Positions 47,903 to 57,827 of a DNA stretch of 64,000 bases are shown here, one piece after another. A model generated the notes under the pieces. That model saw nothing but the letters and a program-made list of their open reading frames with translations. It had not been told where the DNA came from and did no database searches. The position numbers and the translations under genes are program-made. The stretch is from NCBI RefSeq assembly GCF_003597125.1, contig NZ_QYYA01000004.1, positions 124,001 through 188,000 of the forward strand. The letters are read 5' to 3'. This stretch comes from Alcanivorax profundi (lineage in GTDB: Bacteria > Pseudomonadota > Gammaproteobacteria > Pseudomonadales > Alcanivoracaceae). Position 1 is the stretch's first letter; the number at the start of each line of letters is the position of its first letter.

Positions 47903-49789
47903 ATGATCAGAAAGCCTTTCGTAGCATTGGTTGTTGCTGCAACCCTCGCCGGCTGTAATACCTCTCCGGTAGAGCCTCGACGCCCCGCCGCCGAACTGCC
48001 GGCAAAACCGGCGGCCGCCGACATAGCCCCGGCACCGGAATCGCTTTCCGCGGCTCGCACCCAGTTGAGCCTGATGGCTGCTGAGAATCGCATTACCAAC
48101 ACCCTGACATGGGCAGGCGAATACCTGCAACAAGAGCGCGCAGAAGATGCCAAACAACTGCTGGCAGAATTAAACCCGCAAGCACTCAATCAACAGCAAC
48201 GATTTCAGCTGACACTGCTTCACGGTCGGGCCACCCTGGCCCTTCAAAACCCCCGGGAAACCCTGGCGCTACTGACCCAAGAACAAGACAACATTCTTCA
48301 ATACCCCGCCGATCAGCAAGCTCAACTGGATCTGCTTCGCGCCGACGCCCTGGCCATGAGCGGCCAGCTTCTCGATAGTCTTCAACAGCGAGTCGCCGCA
48401 CACCCGCTATTGAGCGACAAGGATCAGGAATACAACCACAACATGATCTGGCAGCTGCTGATGCAGCTACCCGCCACTGACCTGGCCGGCGCCATCGATA
48501 AAAGTAGCGGCGACCTGCTTGGCTGGCTGACGCTGGCGCAGCTTTACCGTGATCCCATTGCCGACCTGGATGCGCAAGTCACTCGCCTTAACCAGTGGAG
48601 CGCACAGTGGCGCACCCATCCGGCAGTGAACGACGTGCCAGTCATGCTCGAAGCTCTTGAAAAAGCCGCCAGCCAACGCCCCAGCCAGGTTGCCATTCTG
48701 CTACCCGCAAGCGGACCACTGGAAACCGTGGGAGCCACGCTGAAACAGGGCATCATGACCGCCTATTACCAGCACAAGCAGGATAACCTGACACCCACCC
48801 TGCGCTTTTACGATTCATCCGGCGACGACATTCTTGCTGTCTATCAGCAAGCCATCGCCGAAGGTGCCGATTTTATTCTCGGTCCTTTAGCCAAGGAAAA
48901 AGCCGCCACCATCGCAAGCCAGGGCACATTGCCCGTCACCACACTGGCACTGAACTACGTGGACGAAGAACAGCCGCTCCCGGATAACTTTTTCCAATTC
49001 GGGTTGGCGCCGGAGGATGAAGCACGGCAGATTGCCCTGCAAGGCTTCCAGCAAGGTGATACCCAGGCCGGAATCCTTTACCCCAAGGGAGATTGGGGCC
49101 AGCGTGTTGCCCAGGCATTTGCCGATGAATGGCAGGCACTGGGGGGCACAGTTACCGCCTGGTCTGAATATCAGGAAGGCCCCGCCATTGGTGACACGGT
49201 CGAAGAGCTGTTACTCGTGGCACAGAGTGAACAGCGAGGCAAGGCCGTCAGCCGGTTCACCAATCTGAAAGTGGATGAGCGCCCGCGCCGACGCCAGGAT
49301 CTGGACTTCCTGTTCCTGATTGCCAATCCGGATCAGGGCCGCCAGGTCAAGCCAGCTCTCAATTTTCATTATGCGAAAGATCTGCCGGTGTATGCCACCT
49401 CGCTGATTTACAGCGGCATGTCGAATCCCCGTCGCGACCAAGACCTCAACGGTATTCGTTTTGTTGAAATCCCCTGGCTTCTCGGCGATGAAAACAGCGC
49501 TTTGCATCAACTCACAGATGAGCAATGGCCAGAAGGCCACGGACGCTACGAACGCCTTTTTGCCATGGGTATCGACGCCTATCGCCTACAGGGTCGCCTC
49601 TACCTCCTGAATGCTCTGCCCTCCAGCGAGATGCCTGGCGTCACCGGGCGCTTGCGCATGCAACAACAGCGCATTGTCAGAGAGCTGAACTGGGCGATCT
49701 TTTCTCGTGGCGAAGCCCGGGCCTTACCCCAGGTCAGCGCCCCGGCCACCCTCAGCAGCAGACCCGGCAGTGCTACGACTTCGCGGTAA
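47903..49789 (+). CDS. lpoA: Penicillin-binding protein 1A activator lipoprotein LpoA
   Basis: Outer-membrane lipoprotein that stimulates the bifunctional synthase PBP1A. 628 residues. Lipobox LAGC with lipidated C18; N-terminal TPR-like helical domain (about 45-250) and C-terminal periplasmic-binding-protein-like (LppC) domain starting near residue 265 (VAILLPASGPLE). The 3' end overlaps the start of yraN. The rsmI-lpoA-yraN-diaA-dolP order is the standard one. Confidence 0.95.
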   Translation: MIRKPFVALVVAATLAGCNTSPVEPRRPAAELPAKPAAADIAPAPESLSAARTQLSLMAAENRITNTLTWAGEYLQQERAEDAKQLLAELNPQALNQQQRFQLTLLHGRATLALQNPRETLALLTQEQDNILQYPADQQAQLDLLRADALAMSGQLLDSLQQRVAAHPLLSDKDQEYNHNMIWQLLMQLPATDLAGAIDKSSGDLLGWLTLAQLYRDPIADLDAQVTRLNQWSAQWRTHPAVNDVPVMLEALEKAASQRPSQVAILLPASGPLETVGATLKQGIMTAYYQHKQDNLTPTLRFYDSSGDDILAVYQQAIAEGADFILGPLAKEKAATIASQGTLPVTTLALNYVDEEQPLPDNFFQFGLAPEDEARQIALQGFQQGDTQAGILYPKGDWGQRVAQAFADEWQALGGTVTAWSEYQEGPAIGDTVEELLLVAQSEQRGKAVSRFTNLKVDERPRRRQDLDFLFLIANPDQGRQVKPALNFHYAKDLPVYATSLIYSGMSNPRRDQDLNGIRFVEIPWLLGDENSALHQLTDEQWPEGHGRYERLFAMGIDAYRLQGRLYLLNALPSSEMPGVTGRLRMQQQRIVRELNWAIFSRGEARALPQVSAPATLSSRPGSATTSR

Positions 49790-50147
49790 TGCCAGTCGCG
49801 GCCAACAGGCCGAAAATGCAGCAGCACAGTGGCTGCAACAGCAAGGACTGTTGCTGGTGCAACGTAATTATCGCTGCCGCCAGGGTGAGATCGACCTGAT
49901 AATGCAGGACAATGACGACTTGGTATTCGTGGAAGTGCGCTGGCGCAAGCATCACACCCATGGCGGCGCCCTTGCCTCGGTGGATCATCACAAGCAGAAA
50001 CGCTTGATACTGGCCGCCAGACACTTTCTGGGCAGCCACCCCGCACATCATCATCGCGCCTGCCGCTTTGATGTTCTGGGTATGGAACCGGACAATAACG
50101 ATTCTGTCTGTTATCAATGGATACAAAATGCCTTCTACAGCGAATAA
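49770..50147 (+). CDS. yraN: UPF0102/YraN family endonuclease-like protein
   Basis: 125 residues with the YraN core: RGQQAENAAAQWLQQQGL, NYRCRQGEIDLIMQD and LVFVEVRWRK. The D/E-x-K-type arrangement (EIDLI...VFVEVR) resembles the PD-(D/E)XK/Holliday-junction resolvase fold, but function is unproven. I chose the GTG at 49770, overlapping lpoA by 20 bp; another GTG at 49707 would add 21 residues and an 83-bp overlap. No clear ribosome-binding site for either. Confidence 0.88.
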   Translation: MLRLRGNASRGQQAENAAAQWLQQQGLLLVQRNYRCRQGEIDLIMQDNDDLVFVEVRWRKHHTHGGALASVDHHKQKRLILAARHFLGSHPAHHHRACRFDVLGMEPDNNDSVCYQWIQNAFYSE

Positions 50148-50768
<621 letters not shown>

Positions 50769-50773
50769 GCTTC

Positions 50774-51352
50774 ATGCGCCATCTGATTCCCGCCCTGCTG
50801 ACCAGCGCTTTCCTGCTGATAGCACTGTCCGGCTGTACCAGCATGTCCAAAGGCATGTCCGATCAACCTACCGATCAGGATCACGGCTCACGCACCTTTG
50901 GCGCCTTCGTAGAAGACGGCAACATCGAACGCAAGGTTTCCGTTAATCTGGCGCGAGCCAGTGAGGAACTGGATCAATCACGCATTGTTGTGGTCAGCTT
51001 CAATGGTAATGTACTGCTGGCAGGACAGGTCGCCAGCGAAGACCTGAAAGCCCAGGCCGGCAATATCGCCGACCAGGTACGCCATGTTCGCCATGTGCAC
51101 AACGAGCTCCAGGTAATCGGCAACAATTCCTTCCTCGCACGCACCAATGACACCTGGCTCACCAGCAAGGTCAAAAGCCGCCTTTTCGTGAATGGCGACG
51201 CACCAGGTTGGCGCACCAAGGTGGTGACAGAAAACGGCGTGGTTTATCTAATGGGACTACTGACCCGCGACGAAGCCGAGGCAGTGGTATCGCAGGTGCA
51301 AAAAGTCTACGGCGTACAAAAAATCGTCAAGATCATCGAGTATATCGACTAA
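50774..51352 (+). CDS. dolP: BON-domain outer-membrane lipoprotein DolP/YraP
   Basis: 192 residues. Signal peptide with lipobox LSGC (lipidated C21), then two BON domains (about 45-115 and 125-190), each with the VxLxG pattern (NVLLAGQV, VVYLMGLL). E. coli DolP localises to division sites and supports outer-membrane integrity. It follows diaA after 5 bp and ends at a strong terminator. Confidence 0.93.
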   Translation: MRHLIPALLTSAFLLIALSGCTSMSKGMSDQPTDQDHGSRTFGAFVEDGNIERKVSVNLARASEELDQSRIVVVSFNGNVLLAGQVASEDLKAQAGNIADQVRHVRHVHNELQVIGNNSFLARTNDTWLTSKVKSRLFVNGDAPGWRTKVVTENGVVYLMGLLTRDEAEAVVSQVQKVYGVQKIVKIIEYID

Positions 51353-51393
51353 GACGCCAGGGTCCAGACAACGCGCTCAGCCCAACGAGCAAT

Positions 51394-51423
51394 AAAAAAA
51401 ACCGGCTATCGCCGGTTTTTTTT
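51394..51423. terminator. Bidirectional terminator between dolP and sspB
   Basis: A8CCGGC-TATC-GCCGGT8: a GC stem flanked by A and T runs, suited to both converging genes. The sspB stop codon overlaps its right edge. Confidence 0.92.
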
Positions 51424-51832
51424 ATTTGACCACCTTGAGGTGATTGACCTTGTTTGCCTTTGCCTCATCTTTCTTCTTGGCCGGCTCGGGCGGGGTGCTG
51501 GGTGGCTCTGGAGGGTCAACGGGATCAAATGCCATCCCCTGCCCGTTCTCGCGGGCAAACACCGCAACTACGGCATTAATCGGCACCCGAATTGACATGG
51601 GCACGCCGCCAAAACGGGCCGAGAAAGCGATTTCGTCGTTGTCTGCCACGAAATGTGTCACGGCACGAGGAGCGATATTCAGAACAATCTGACCGTCCTG
51701 AACAAAGTCCTGCGGCACTTCCACGCCGGGGAAAACAGCATTAACGGCCAGATGCGTCGTCAGACCGTTGTCACAGATCCACTCGTGAATCGCCCGTATC
51801 AGATACGGGCGATTGGAGGTCATGTCACTCAT
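51422..51832 (-). CDS. sspB: ClpXP protease specificity-enhancing factor SspB
   Basis: Adaptor that delivers ssrA-tagged and RseA-type substrates to ClpXP. 136 residues: folded substrate-binding domain (about 1-105, starting with MTSNRPYLIRAIHEWI), Pro/Asp/Glu-rich linker, and the C-terminal KVNHLKVVK tail that docks on ClpX. It shares one base with sspA. Confidence 0.96.
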   Translation of the reverse strand: MSDMTSNRPYLIRAIHEWICDNGLTTHLAVNAVFPGVEVPQDFVQDGQIVLNIAPRAVTHFVADNDEIAFSARFGGVPMSIRVPINAVVAVFARENGQGMAFDPVDPPEPPSTPPEPAKKKDEAKANKVNHLKVVK

Positions 51833-52470
51833 CAGAGCGGATTGCGCAGTTCGCGTTCAGCGTCGGTCAGGCTGGCCTGGAAGGCATCACGATCAAACAG
51901 GCGCTCGGCGTAATCCAGCAACGGCTTGGCCTGCTTGGCAGGAAGCTCAATACCCAGCGCCGGCAACCGCCACAGGATCGGGCCCACCACACAGTCCACC
52001 AGAGTGAACTCTTCGCTCATGAAATACGGCAACTCGCTGAAGATCGGCGCGCAAGCCAGGATGGCCTCACGCAGCTCTTTGCGGCGCTTGTTCAGGCTGG
52101 CCTCTTTCTCTTCACCGGCCAAGATAGCATCCACATGCCCACACCAGTCACGCTCGATACGGTGAATCAGCAGGCGGCTCTGGGCACGGGCTACCGGGTA
52201 GACCGGCAGCAGCGGGGGGTGCGGGAAACGCTCGTCCAGATACTCCATGATGACAGTGGACTGATACAGGGTCAGCTCACGGTCTACCAACGTGGGCACT
52301 TCGTTGTACGGATTCAGTGACGCCAGATCTTCCGGCTTGTTGTTGCTGTCCACATCAACAATGTCCACCGTGACCCCTTTTTCCGCCAGCACAATACGTA
52401 CGCGGTGGCTGTAATGATCTTCCGGGGAAGAGAAGAAAGTCATTGAAGAACGCTTGGTCACCACACCCAT
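51832..52470 (-). CDS. sspA: Stringent starvation protein A
   Basis: RNA-polymerase-associated GST-fold protein acting in stationary phase and stress. 212 residues. N-terminal thioredoxin-like domain ([23 protein letters not shown]), surface PHPPL motif (FPHPPLLPV) important for SspA function, and an all-helical C-terminal domain. Start at 52470 follows other SspA proteins (MGVVTKR). Confidence 0.96.
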   Translation of the reverse strand: MGVVTKRSSMTFFSSPEDHYSHRVRIVLAEKGVTVDIVDVDSNNKPEDLASLNPYNEVPTLVDRELTLYQSTVIMEYLDERFPHPPLLPVYPVARAQSRLLIHRIERDWCGHVDAILAGEEKEASLNKRRKELREAILACAPIFSELPYFMSEEFTLVDCVVGPILWRLPALGIELPAKQAKPLLDYAERLFDRDAFQASLTDAERELRNPL

Positions 52471-52506
52471 TGTCGAGTCATCTCCACTAATCATCTATAA
52501 CAGAAA

Positions 52507-52534
52507 CAGGGTAACCGCTTTCGCGGGTACCCTG
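52507..52534 (-). terminator. Terminator of the petABC operon
   Basis: CAGGGTAACCGC pairs with GCGGGTACCCTG with one mismatch around a short loop. On the minus strand it is followed by TTTCTGTT. Located between petC and the sspA start. Confidence 0.7.
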
Positions 52535-52605
52535 TTCATCGCTGGACATTGTACCACAGAAGCTGCGAGTGCTGGCGTCAGCGTTAAACCGGGCCAGCCG
52601 CAAGC

Positions 52606-53262
52606 TTAGTGGACGTCTTTCCAGTATTCCTTCTTGAGCAGGTAAGCCGGGATAAACAGAATCCCCAGGAATACCAGCACATACACACCCAGACGCTCAC
52701 GCAAGGGACGAATCGGCTCGGCAGTGTAAGTCAGGAAGTTGGTGATATCACCCATGGCTTCCTTGAACTCATCTTCACCCAGCTCCTGCTCCAGCCCGGC
52801 CATTACGTGCGGCATGCCGACGTTTTCGAAGATACGGTTGTTGTAACCGAACGGACGGGACTCATCTTCATAGAAGTTGATCAGGTAGGAATACACCCAG
52901 TCCGAAGAGCGGAAGCGAGTCACCATGGTCAGGTCCGGCGGAGCCGTACCAAACCATTTCTTCGCCTCACCCGCCGGCATGGCTGTGTGCATCTGATCAC
53001 CAAACTTGTCGCTGGTGAAATTCAGATTCTCCATAACCAGCTCTTCAGAGATTTCCAGGTCCTCAGCCAGACGGCTGTAGCGCTGATACTGAAGGCCATG
53101 ACAACCCATGCAATAGTTCACGAACAACTTGGCACCATTCTGCAGGCTGACTTTGTCCTGCAGGTTTACCGGTGCCGGCACTTCGTGCTCACTTTTGCCA
53201 CCGCCAGCCGCGAACGCGACCAACGGCAGGCAGCTGAAAAGAATTACCGCTAGTTTCTTCAT
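52606..53262 (-). CDS. petC: Ubiquinol-cytochrome c reductase, cytochrome c1
   Basis: Membrane-anchored c-type cytochrome of the bc1 complex; passes electrons to soluble cytochrome c. 218 residues: signal peptide (cleavage near AFAAGGG), haem site CMGCH near residue 52, axial Met region MPHVMAGLEQELGE, and a C-terminal membrane anchor (about 190-210). Start overlaps the petB stop by one base. Confidence 0.97.
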   Translation of the reverse strand: MKKLAVILFSCLPLVAFAAGGGKSEHEVPAPVNLQDKVSLQNGAKLFVNYCMGCHGLQYQRYSRLAEDLEISEELVMENLNFTSDKFGDQMHTAMPAGEAKKWFGTAPPDLTMVTRFRSSDWVYSYLINFYEDESRPFGYNNRIFENVGMPHVMAGLEQELGEDEFKEAMGDITNFLTYTAEPIRPLRERLGVYVLVFLGILFIPAYLLKKEYWKDVH

Positions 53263-54545
53263 CAGTGTCCCCCCGTTACCCGTTCCGGAACCGGCTTGGA
53301 TTTCTCGAATTTATGCACGAACGGCATGATCAGCAGGAAGTAGCTGAAGTAATAAACTGTGCCGAACTGCGCAATCATGGTCTTGGTCGGGGTCGCAGGC
53401 TGGGTACCCAGGAAGCCCAGGACCAGGAAGTCCACAACGAAGATCGTCATGAAGATCTTGCTCCAGATACCACGATAACGAATGGACTTGACCGGGTGGC
53501 GATCCAGCCACGGGATCACGAACAGGATCACGATTGCACCACCCATGGCCACCAGACCCCATGCCTTGGAAGACATGATGATGTCGATGGTTGTGGCACG
53601 CAGCATGGCGTAGTACGGACCGTAATACCAAACCGGGGCAATGTGGTCAGGGGTTTTCAGCGGGTTGGCCGGCTCGAAGTTCGGCTTCTCCAACAGGTAA
53701 CCACCACCGTCGGGGAAGAAGAAGATCACCACAGAGAAGATCATCAGGAAGACGATCACACCCGGCAGATCTTTCACGGTGTAGTAAGGATGGAACGGGA
53801 TACCGTCAACCGGAACACCGTTTTCATCTTTGTTCTGCTTGATTTCAACGCCGTCAGGGTTGTTGGAACCCACTTCGTGCAGCGCCAGGATGTGCAATAC
53901 CACCAGTGCCAACAGCACGATCGGAATCGCCACAACGTGCAACGCAAAGAACTTGTTCACGGTCGCAGTAGACAACAGGTAGTCGCCACGAACCCAGGTA
54001 GTCAGTCCTTCGCCGATTTCCTTGGCCTCTGCCGCAGAGATAAAGGGCAGCAGATCAAATGGAATCGCACCCGCCAGGGAGATGATTACCTGTGCACCCC
54101 AGTAGGACATGTTACCCCAGGGCAACACATAACCCAGGAAACCTTCTGCCATGAGTGCCAGATAGATCAGCATACCGAAGATCCACACCAGTTCCCGCGG
54201 CGGCTTGTAGGAGCCATACATCAGACCACGGAACATGTGGATATAGACCACGGCAAAGAATGCCGATGCACCAACCGCATGCATGTAGCGGATCAGCCAG
54301 CCCCACTCCACATCACGCATGATGTATTCAACGGAGGCGAAGCCTTCGTTGGGAGAGAAGAACATGGTCAGCCAGATACCGGTGAGGAGCTGGTTGATCA
54401 GCACCACCAGAGAAAGCACACCGAAGTAGTACCAGAAGTTGAAGTTCTTCGGCGCATAATATTCGGACATGTGACGCTTGTAGGCGTCAACCACGGGCAG
54501 ACGGGCATCTACCCAATCGACAACGCGATTCACCATTCCCATCAT
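53262..54545 (-). CDS. petB: Ubiquinol-cytochrome c reductase, cytochrome b
   Basis: Integral diheme cytochrome b with the Qo and Qi sites. 427 residues, eight membrane helices. Family motifs: GWLIRYMHAVGASAFF, the helix B/D His ligands (including FFALHVVAIPIVLLALVVLHILALH) and the PEWY-equivalent PVWYYGPYYAM. Overlaps petA by four bases. Confidence 0.98.
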   Translation of the reverse strand: MMGMVNRVVDWVDARLPVVDAYKRHMSEYYAPKNFNFWYYFGVLSLVVLINQLLTGIWLTMFFSPNEGFASVEYIMRDVEWGWLIRYMHAVGASAFFAVVYIHMFRGLMYGSYKPPRELVWIFGMLIYLALMAEGFLGYVLPWGNMSYWGAQVIISLAGAIPFDLLPFISAAEAKEIGEGLTTWVRGDYLLSTATVNKFFALHVVAIPIVLLALVVLHILALHEVGSNNPDGVEIKQNKDENGVPVDGIPFHPYYTVKDLPGVIVFLMIFSVVIFFFPDGGGYLLEKPNFEPANPLKTPDHIAPVWYYGPYYAMLRATTIDIIMSSKAWGLVAMGGAIVILFVIPWLDRHPVKSIRYRGIWSKIFMTIFVVDFLVLGFLGTQPATPTKTMIAQFGTVYYFSYFLLIMPFVHKFEKSKPVPERVTGGH

Positions 54546-55129
54546 GCCTTGGTCTCCCCTTCTTCAGAGCCGACGATGACGACGCCTTCACTCAGGTACG
54601 AATGCGGCGGCACGACCAGGTTGGTCGGTGCAGGCACACTCTTGTACACACGCCCTGCCAGATCGAACTTGGAACCATGACAAGGACAGAAGAAACCGCC
54701 GTGCTCCAGTTCTACAGTGGGCTGCTCTTCAAACAGAGGGGAGCACCCCAGGTGAGTACAGGTACCGACCAGCACAAGATACTCTTTTTTGATGGAGCGC
54801 CACTCATTCTTGGCGTATTCCGGCTGCTGATCCGCTTCGGACGCAGGGTCGCGGAGCTTTTCATCCAGCTGAGGCAGGGTATCCAGCATGTCCTGGGTAC
54901 GACGAACCACCCAAATGGGCTGCCCTCGCCATTCCTCGACTACACGCTGCCCGGACTCCAGTTTGCTGATGTCAATCTTTACCGGCGCACCGGCATTCTT
55001 GGCTTTGGCACTGGGTTGCCAGGATTTTACGAATGGAACAGCCACACCGACCGCACCCGCAGCACCAATTGCCGAGGTCAGGCCGATCAAAAACGTGCGG
55101 CGGCTGCTATTTACGCCGTCGTTGCTCAT
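54542..55129 (-). CDS. petA: Ubiquinol-cytochrome c reductase, Rieske iron-sulfur subunit
   Basis: 195 residues. Twin-arginine-type N-terminus (NSSRRTFLIG) with one membrane helix, then the Rieske domain with cluster motifs CTHLGC and CPCHGS (His/Cys ligands). First gene of petABC; electron entry point from quinol. 214 bp separate it from rpsI. Confidence 0.98.
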   Translation of the reverse strand: MSNDGVNSSRRTFLIGLTSAIGAAGAVGVAVPFVKSWQPSAKAKNAGAPVKIDISKLESGQRVVEEWRGQPIWVVRRTQDMLDTLPQLDEKLRDPASEADQQPEYAKNEWRSIKKEYLVLVGTCTHLGCSPLFEEQPTVELEHGGFFCPCHGSKFDLAGRVYKSVPAPTNLVVPPHSYLSEGVVIVGSEEGETKA

Positions 55130-55292
55130 TGAGTTATTCTCCCCTTAGATCCCACGCTCGGGGTTTGTCCGCGACCCGAGGTCCATCCTCGTGCTACGGG
55201 CGGAGTAAGGCGGCGGAAATGGTAAAGAAAAAGCCCACACCTGACAACCGGTTATTCCTGACCAGAAAGACCTAAATGACTGATTTAGACAC

Positions 55293-55321
55293 AAAAAAGC
55301 CCAGCGTTGCTGGGCTTTTTT
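55293..55321 (-). terminator. Terminator of rplM-rpsI
   Basis: A6GCCCAGC-GTT-GCTGGGCT6, a perfect GC stem with A/T runs, 22 bp after the rpsI stop. The remaining petA-rpsI gap (55130-55292) should hold the petA promoter; none was assigned. Confidence 0.92.
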
Positions 55322-55343
55322 GTGAACCGGCTGACCGGAAGTA

Positions 55344-55739
55344 TTAACGCTTGGAGAACTGCGGACGACGACGCGCCTTACGCAGACCAACCTTTTTACG
55401 CTCCACCTCACGAGCATCACGCGTCACGTAACCGGCACGACGCAGCTGACCACGCAGCTCACCGTCATATTCCATCAGCGCACGGGTAATGCCGTGACGG
55501 ATGGCGCCAGCCTGACCGTTGTTGCCACCACCGCTAACGGTAACCAGCACGTCAAACTTGTCAGTAGCTTCCACCAGCTCGAGAGCTTGGCGAACAACCA
55601 TCTGATTGGTCTTACGACCAAAGTAGACATCCAGGGGACGGCCATTGATGGTGATGTTGCCGCTACCCGGGCGCAGGAAAACGCGCGCGGAAGAGGTCTT
55701 GCGGCGACCGGTGCCGTAGTTGGTTTCTACAGTTGCCAT
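55344..55739 (-). CDS. rpsI: 30S ribosomal protein S9
   Basis: 131 residues, with the [15 protein letters not shown] start, basic core and the conserved C-terminal [17 protein letters not shown] that reaches the P-site tRNA. Follows rplM by 13 bp. Confidence 0.99.
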   Translation of the reverse strand: MATVETNYGTGRRKTSSARVFLRPGSGNITINGRPLDVYFGRKTNQMVVRQALELVEATDKFDVLVTVSGGGNNGQAGAIRHGITRALMEYDGELRGQLRRAGYVTRDAREVERKKVGLRKARRRPQFSKR

Positions 55740-55752
55740 CGTCTAAAACCCC

Positions 55753-56181
55753 TTAGATTTCCAGCTGCTGCGGCTGTTGAGCAGTATGAGGGTGCTCAGT
55801 GCCAGCATAGACTTTCAGTTTGCGGTACATGGCGCGACCCAGCGGGTTACGCGGCAGCATACCCTTAACCGCCTTCTCAATGATCATCTCAGGCTTTTCG
55901 GCCTGCAGAGTCGCAAAGTTGGCTTCTTTCAGGCCACCCGGGTAACCGGTGTGACGGTAATACATTTTGTCGTTCGCCTTGTTACCGGTAACGGCCACTT
56001 TATCGGCATTGATTACGACGATGTAATCACCGGTATCGACGTGTGGAGTGTACTCCGGCTTGTGTTTACCGCGCAGACGGTTTGCGAGTTCGGTCGCCAA
56101 CCGACCCAGCGTTTTGCCGGAGGCGTCTACCACATACCAGTCGCGCTTTACGCTTTCCGGTTTTGCGCTGTAGGTCTTCAT
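55753..56181 (-). CDS. rplM: 50S ribosomal protein L13
   Basis: 142 residues beginning [20 protein letters not shown], with [19 protein letters not shown] and [20 protein letters not shown]. The ATG at 56181 is the family start. The leader region up to 56428 carries no other gene; S9/L13 leader autoregulation by L13 is known in some bacteria but no structure was assigned here. Confidence 0.99.
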   Translation of the reverse strand: MKTYSAKPESVKRDWYVVDASGKTLGRLATELANRLRGKHKPEYTPHVDTGDYIVVINADKVAVTGNKANDKMYYRHTGYPGGLKEANFATLQAEKPEMIIEKAVKGMLPRNPLGRAMYRKLKVYAGTEHPHTAQQPQQLEI

Positions 56182-56428
56182 GGAATTCTGCCCTAAAATC
56201 AATATGTTACGGGTAGCAAACACCCGCCGGCGTCAGTTCCGCCGGGCAAGAGAGCGCGAATTCTACCCAAGCCCCCCACAGAACACAAGCCATTGAGAGG
56301 GATTTGTTGGCATTGACGCACTCAGCAACCAGCAGGTCCGGATTCGCCCTTGTGGGCAGTCGGACCCCGTGGTCAGATTGGGCGCCATCATCCCTTATAT
56401 TGTCGCCGCAGTAAAACAGGAGCCAACC

Positions 56429-57466
56429 ATGGAATACCGCCGTCTGGGTCGCACCGATCTGAACGTTAGCAGCCTCTGCCTGGGCACCATGACCTGGGGC
56501 AGCCAGAACACGGCCGAAGAAGGCCACGCCCAGATGGATATGGCGCTGGACCACGGGATCAACTTTTTTGATACCGCCGAAATGTATGCCGTCCCGGCCA
56601 GCCCGGAAACGTCTTTTCGCACCGAAACCATCATCGGCGAGTGGTTTGCCAAAACTGGCCAGCGCAACAAGGTCATCCTTGCAACCAAGGCCGCGGGGCC
56701 CGGCGACTATGTCAAACATATCCGTGGCGGCCCGCGCTTTACCGCTGCCAGCCTGCAGGAAGCCGTGGAGGGCAGCCTCAAGCGCCTGCAAACCGACGTC
56801 ATTGATCTCTACCAATTGCACTGGCCGGAACGCACTACCAACTTTTTTGGCCGGCTGGGCTACAAGCACCGTGATGGCGAAGAGGGCATTGCCATTAGTG
56901 AAACGGTTGCCGGCCTCAAGGCGTTGATAGATGCAGGCAAGATTCGTCACTGGGGCCTGTCCAACGAGACCCCCTGGGGACTGATGACCTTTATCCACGA
57001 AGCGGAAAAAATCGGCCTGCCGCGCCCGGTCAGCATCCAGAATCCTTATTCCCTGCTTAATCGCAGCTATGAAGTCGGCCTTGCCGAAGTGAGCCATCGT
57101 GAAGACGTGGGCCTGCTGGCCTATTCGCCGCTGGCGTTTGGCATGCTGACCGGCAAATACCGCAACGACCAGTGGCCGGAAAAGGCGCGACTGACCCTGT
57201 TCAAGCATTTCTCCCGCTACACCAACCCGCAAGCGACCGCGGCAACGGAAGCCTATTACACCCTGGCACAAGAGCGCGGCGTCAGCCTGACCCAGCTGGC
57301 GCTGCAGTTCGTTACCACCCGGCCGTTTGTCACCAGCAACATTATTGGCGCCACCGATCTTGCGCAGCTGGAAGAGAACCTCAACAGTGTAGACCTGCCT
57401 TGGGACAAGGAACTGGAGAAAGCCCTGGAAGCGATTCATAACCGTTTCCCCTACCCCGCACCGTGA
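56429..57466 (+). CDS. tas: Aldo-keto reductase, Tas type
   Basis: 345 residues, the length of E. coli Tas (346). NAD(P)H-dependent (beta/alpha)8 enzyme: catalytic Asp-Tyr from NFFDTAEMYAV (D, Y), Lys in LATKAAG and His in YQLHWPERT; cofactor-binding region near NIIGATDLAQLEENL. The ATG at 56429 is preceded by AGGAG. E. coli Tas substrates are uncertain; it was found through suppression of tyrosine auxotrophy. Monocistronic. Confidence 0.9.
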   Translation: MEYRRLGRTDLNVSSLCLGTMTWGSQNTAEEGHAQMDMALDHGINFFDTAEMYAVPASPETSFRTETIIGEWFAKTGQRNKVILATKAAGPGDYVKHIRGGPRFTAASLQEAVEGSLKRLQTDVIDLYQLHWPERTTNFFGRLGYKHRDGEEGIAISETVAGLKALIDAGKIRHWGLSNETPWGLMTFIHEAEKIGLPRPVSIQNPYSLLNRSYEVGLAEVSHREDVGLLAYSPLAFGMLTGKYRNDQWPEKARLTLFKHFSRYTNPQATAATEAYYTLAQERGVSLTQLALQFVTTRPFVTSNIIGATDLAQLEENLNSVDLPWDKELEKALEAIHNRFPYPAP

Positions 57467-57792
57467 TAACGGAACCCGTCGGGCGTCATGCTGCCCCCTT
57501 AAACCCCCTCCAAAATAGCCTCCCTCCCACTTGCGGGAGAGAGGCTGGGAGAGGGAGCCTTTGAAATTCAAAAACACCCTGATCCCAAAGACCCGTCTCC
57601 CTCTGACCCTCCTCCCTCGGGAGTGATCAGTGATCGCCCGGCCGCCATTGTCGATTCGCGGTATAACCATCACCTCCACGGTTCCGGCACCCCTGCCAGC
57701 CAGCAGCGGCGAGGCTTGATCTTGCGCCATCGCTGCCACCAGCTCGCAACAGCTGAACCCGGACTCTTGACGCCAGCATGTCGCTCATGCCA
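57467..57792. other. Repeat-bearing intergenic region before the tetR operon
   Basis: 326 bp with no supportable gene. It contains a perfect-but-one hairpin at 57518-57545 (GCCTCCCTCCC / GGGAGAGAGGC) inside a purine/pyrimidine-rich CTCCC/GGGAG block of the type dispersed in many proteobacterial genomes, and a second CCTCCCTCGGGAG at about 57608. The part from 57640 to 57780 shows coding-like composition but no open frame with a start and homology that I recognise. Confidence 0.5.
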
Positions 57793-57811
57793 ATGTTAAC
57801 ACCGTTAACTT
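57793..57811 (+). promoter_or_regulatory. Probable TetR-family operator
   Basis: ATGTTAACACCGTTAACTT: half-sites ATGTTAAC and GTTAACTT (7 of 8 symmetrical) around a 3-bp centre, 17 bp before the regulator ATG. Position and dyad size fit autorepression of the downstream operon. Confidence 0.7.
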
Positions 57812-57827
57812 ATAGCGATGGACATCT

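Noticed and set aside
56207-57739. 510-codon open frame on the minus strand opposite the Tas-like gene
   Set aside because: It lies antisense to a well-supported aldo-keto reductase with a good ribosome-binding site and has no domain features.
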